From assembly GCA_026122225.1 (NCBI GenBank), contig JANEZZ010002680.1:248001-312000 (forward strand): a stretch of DNA of 64,000 nucleotides, read 5' to 3'. Source of the DNA: Heloderma charlesbogerti (lineage: Eukaryota; Chordata; Lepidosauria; Squamata; Helodermatidae). Below are positions 33,089 through 64,000 of the stretch, piece by piece. Within the stretch, counting starts at the first letter, position 1, and each line of letters opens with the position of its first letter. The notes under the pieces are model-generated. The model saw only the letters and a list, made by a program, of their open reading frames with translations, searched no databases and had not been told where the DNA came from. The position numbers and the translations under genes are program-made.

Positions 33089-34094
33089 GAATGGAGCCTA
33101 GCTCTCAATTATAGTTATGTCAACAGAAGCATGTCTTCCATCAATGAGTTGGAAGGAGAGTTTGGAACTAGTCATGACTAGTAATAAGTGGGAAAAATGG
33201 GAGCCTCTAGGAAGTTGCTTTATTGAACAGATTCAGGCCATTGCTCCATCTACACCAGTATTTCTTCACCAAAATTACCAAAGCAGGTAATGGCTTTTTC
33301 AGTTCAGACAGCTGTCTTTCCCATCACTACCCAGAGAGGCTGGGCATCCAACAGAACCAGGAAAGGCTGTGCTCAGCTGAACCACTGAGTTATGTGGACC
33401 TTGACAAAAGGTTATTGTATGCATCAAATAGGGACATTACTTTGTATACAATATGTGTCTTATTTTGTAAAAGCATTTATTTTTGCAAGGGTGTATAATT
33501 GTTTGGTCCCAATGTGGCACGCATAGGTTGTTCCACACCCTGGGGGACTTCCAATGATGCCCTGTAGAGCTCACCACTCCCTGCCACCTTCAAAAATTTA
33601 TATTTAATAAAAACCTTGAAAACATTAGGGCACCAGGTTCTCCTTTTTGTTCCTGAAGCTGCAGCAGATCAGCTGTTGGTGGGCAGGGAGAGAAGGAAAG
33701 AGATGCTTTCTGGCCCTGCCCAATCTTCTTCTGCCCACGCAAAACTTTCTCGATTGTTCTTCCCCCACCCAGTCTCTAGTCTTTCAATTTCTCTCCCCCA
33801 ACCCCTTTCCTCGCTATTTCTCTCCCTTCCCCGTCCAAAGCTACCTCACAAAATGGCTGCCATGAGGGCTTGCCCATTCATTTAATGGCTGCCATAGTGG
33901 GCATGGCCTGTCAGAAAACACTCGAAGCCCAGTTTCATCCAAAAGCGAACAAGACAAACCCTGCCCCTGAGGATCTCAAGACCATGTACATGTTTCCCTT
34001 TCCTCTCATCCTCACAAAAACCCTGCCAAGGTACTTTAGGGTGTGATATGGTAACTGGTCAAATGGCCTCTGATAACAGGGATTTAAAAAAAAT
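32396..34094. other. remains of unit B intron 1 and 5' side, no exon 1
   Basis: 32,400-32,770 and 33,200-33,600 match unit A 6,700-7,070 and 7,280-7,600, and 33,590-33,650 matches unit C 59,640-59,700. Exon 1 would be expected a little right of this but L1 sequence follows instead. 33,900-34,090 is unassigned. Confidence 0.5.
32992..33087. repeat. two (CA)n microsatellites
   Basis: CA runs at 32,992-33,023 and 33,056-33,087 flank a short unique spacer. Confidence 0.9.
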
Positions 34095-35873
34095 AATAAT
34101 TAATTTTTATTTCTGGTTACATAATGTTCCATAAGTCAAACAAATCTTCAGTCAATATCTGACATTTAAATTTCTACCTGGTATTTACATATTAATCAAC
34201 CTATTACTTTTATTACTCCATGATTCCTTGCTCATAAAACTTGATTCCTGGGTCACCACTGACACATCAAATTTCATTTCAGACTGTGTTGAGAGTTGCT
34301 ATCCCACTCCCCGCACTCAGAAACACCCCTGACAATATGCATATATGTTCCTATGCCTGTGCACCCCCTCCAACACTCCAGTGATGTCCCAGGGCTTATC
34401 CTTGATAATTTCCTTGGTGCGAGATACCATCTGTGGGTCACTTTTAACATTAATTCCCTATTTTTCATCGATATTGTTTTAAATGGACACTTATCTCACA
34501 ATGCATTCCAAATATCTTCCTCTATATGAATTCCAAGGTCAGTTTTCCACACCATCAGTAGTAGGTCACTTATGCCTCTTTCTGATGCTACAATCCTCTT
34601 GTATAAATTAGATGTCAAACCCTTTGTAACTCCTGCATATGTAACCAACTCCTGTTCAAACGCTGTCAACATCCTAGTAGCCACAGTTTGTATTGCGGGC
34701 TGAGAAAGAAAAGACTGTACTTGTACAATGGTTATCCACTGTACCCTCTCCTGACCTAATTTTTCCTTCAATTGTTCCTGACTAAACAACCACCCATTTT
34801 TATAGACATGATAAAGTCCTCTAGATTTCCAGTTAGCCACATCCACTGACGTTAATCTGCCTACAAAGGATGGATGCTGAGTGACTGGAATTAATGGAGA
34901 AAGTCCTGGGGTCAACATGTCCATCCTCGATTTCCACACTTTCAATGTGGTCAGTGTAAATGAGTTCTTTACTCGCTCTAAGGATTGGAATTTATGTTTC
35001 CAAAATGGCAAGGCATTTAGTGAAATTCCCTCACACTTTATCCCTTCCATCTTAACCCACTGTTTAAAAACATCTCCTTCTATTAAGGGAATTATGTGTT
35101 TAAGTTAGCAGGCTGCATAATAGCTTGCCAAATTCGGGATTCCCTACTCTTCTCATATTGCTTATATAAGAGTGAACGATGTAACCTAGTAGTTTTAGTA
35201 CCAAAAATAAAGGAATTTAATTGTTTCTGCCAATGTTGTAACTGGCTTTTAGGAATCCAAATTGGTAGTGTTTGAAATAAAAATAAACGTTTTGGGACCA
35301 ATGTCATTTCAATAGCTATGAAACGATCCATAATGCTGACTGCTGCTTCTTCCACTTCTTTACCTCTAAACTGATGTGTTCCAAACTTTTTTATTATTTG
35401 CTTCATATAATTTATTTACATTCTTAGTAATTTGGACCTCTAAGTATCTGAAACTTACATAACAGAGAGGTATCACCATCATTTCAGAGAGCTGTCTTTG
35501 TGTGGATGGGGAATAATTAAGATACATTATTAATTCTGATTTACTATAATGAACCTTCAGGCCAGCTACCAAATTTAAATTATCAAATTCCTGTTTCAAA
35601 TGTGGTGCTCAGTCAAGTAGTCAGTCCATAGTCAGGAACATGTCATCTGCTTACAGGTAACCCTCGTTTTCTAATTTTACCCCTTTAATGTTTGGATTGT
35701 ATCAAAGATTTTGTGCCAAAGGTTCCAATGCTAGAACAAATAATAATGGTGACAGGGGGTAGCCTTGTTTTGTGCCCCACCTCATATCTATTACATATGA
35801 ATTTACATTATTTATCCTAAACATTGCTGTAGATTCACTAAAGATTTTACTTAATATACTAACACATTTCTGA

Positions 35874-63132
<27,259 letters not shown>

Positions 63133-63204
63133 ACCTGAAGGGCCTGCAAAAAAAAGAGAGAAGCAATTAACAAGTTTCCTGATTAGTCTTCTAGGCCACC
63201 TGCA

Positions 63205-63212
63205 TTTATATA
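63205..63212 (-). promoter_or_regulatory. candidate TATA box upstream of unit C
   Basis: The minus strand reads cctatataaatg 73 bases before the ATG. It is conserved with unit A. The caveat about the nearby splice acceptor applies here too. Confidence 0.35.
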
Positions 63213-63479
63213 GGCCCCAGTCCTGGCTCTTGCATAAGCAGCCCACAGCAATGGGGTCTGGGGTAGCTGGCTGTGTCTCCTGAGATTGTGTTTTGCAGGA
63301 GACTCTGCGGGTTTCTCCACAACAACAGAAGGAAACTGAAGGAGAAGCCAATTGTGAAGCTTACCCAGATTTTTCAAGGAGCCGGCTTTGCTCCACACAG
63401 GCTCCACAAGCAAGTGTATTGTACCAGTAAAAGTTGCTTCACAATCTCCTTCTCCCTCCACCCCCCCCCCGCTCCACCC

Positions 63480-64000
63480 CAGTGTTATTTACTCCCTTAA
63501 AGAACAATCACTAAAAGAACACAGTGTTCTTTCTGCCCTGATCAGCCAATGATGCAACCAATCAAAGCTTTGACATTAAGGCTCCTAAATGCATTATTTC
63601 AATTCATGGGAATCTAGTAACTCCAGGAGTGTACATTTCAGGGACAAGCCTCATTGACAACAATGGGAGTTACTTCTGAGTAGACACACACAGGTTTGTG
63701 CTGGGAAAAACAGAGGGGAAATGAAGGGATGGGAAACTAGTCCCCTTTCTAACCCAATGCTGTGCAGAATCCAGTGATCAAAGATGGAAGTAGTTATTCT
63801 GAATGGCAATAAACAAAACAACAGAAAATCATAGCTTCAGGAAAGGGCTTTACAGCCTTTAGGGAATTAGTGCTTTAAAATCTGCTATTTCAATCGAAGG
63901 GGATCTCTGTAAATGCTGGCGTGTGCATTCAGGGGACAAGCCTCATTGACCACAATGGGAGTTACTTCTGAGTAGACACTAACTGGTTTGTGCAGGGACA
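63480..64000. other. 5' flank of unit C with two squamate repeat copies
   Basis: 'gacaagcctcattgac' followed by 'caatgggagttacttctgag' occurs at 63,640-63,690 and again at 63,938-63,980, about 297 bases apart. No upstream coding exon is seen. Confidence 0.5.

Noticed and set aside
32775..33114. Cys-Val and Thr-His-rich open frames
   Set aside because: They are translations of CA repeats, as are those near 3,905-4,100, 21,494-21,600 and 58,923-59,105.

Overview
The window is vertebrate nuclear DNA, most probably from a squamate reptile (lizard or snake). The sequence shows intron-split genes, CpG-poor AT-rich spacer, and a dense load of transposons. The squamate call rests on the interspersed repeats: a Sauria-type SINE at about 31,989-32,327, tRNA-like SINEs, CR1 and L1 fragments, and many copies of the repeat carrying the phrase 'cccattgaattcaatg'. 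The species cannot be named from sequence alone. No prokaryotic features are present.

Host genes. Everything host-coded lies on the minus strand and belongs to one family, cytosolic sulfotransferases closest to the amine sulfotransferase (SULT3) type. Three tandem units share exons and long stretches of intron, so they arose by segmental duplication. Reading in the direction of transcription: unit C (63,132 down to 35,874) has six coding exons with consistent splice sites and an open frame of about 317 codons. Unit B (25,336 down to 19,267) is a pseudogene without exons 1 and 2 and with two frameshifts. Unit A (8,531 down to 1,374) has four intact exons and runs off the left edge, so its last two exons are not in view. 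The proteins would transfer the sulfonate group from PAPS to amine or alcohol substrates in the cytosol.

Mobile elements, left to right. 0-0.64 kb holds a decayed repeat that recurs near 11 and 31.5 kb. 10-11.7 kb holds CR1 and L2-like fragments. 12.4-14.7 kb is an L1-like element that has ORF1 and a 3' end but no ORF2. 13.8-17.4 kb, 28.5-30.9 kb, 43.1-43.6 kb, 55.6-56.1 kb and 60.1-61.1 kb hold seven non-autonomous hAT-type elements with TAGGGATG ends, five of them with recognisable 8-bp target duplications (four perfect). They are here called E1-E7. 34.1-35.9 kb is an L1 piece fused to the last exon of unit C. 36.6-41.5 kb is a decayed hAT element with an L1 inside it. 53.85-59.5 kb is a hAT element with a broken BED-finger transposase, a degenerate 18S rRNA-derived segment and one nested TAGGGATG element.

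Most interesting signal. The TAGGGATG elements are built from palindromes within palindromes, carry many inverted pairs of AAATGGCGGC (YY1-like) motifs, and have an outward-facing 5' splice-donor consensus near both ends. In E2, E4 and E7 one end also carries an ATG-initiated, GC-rich reading frame of exactly 28, 30 and 32 codons that stops at the donor in phase 0. This looks like a captured promoter plus first coding exon that has become part of a mobile element. The same internal modules occur inside a second hAT family with different ends (16,974-17,403).
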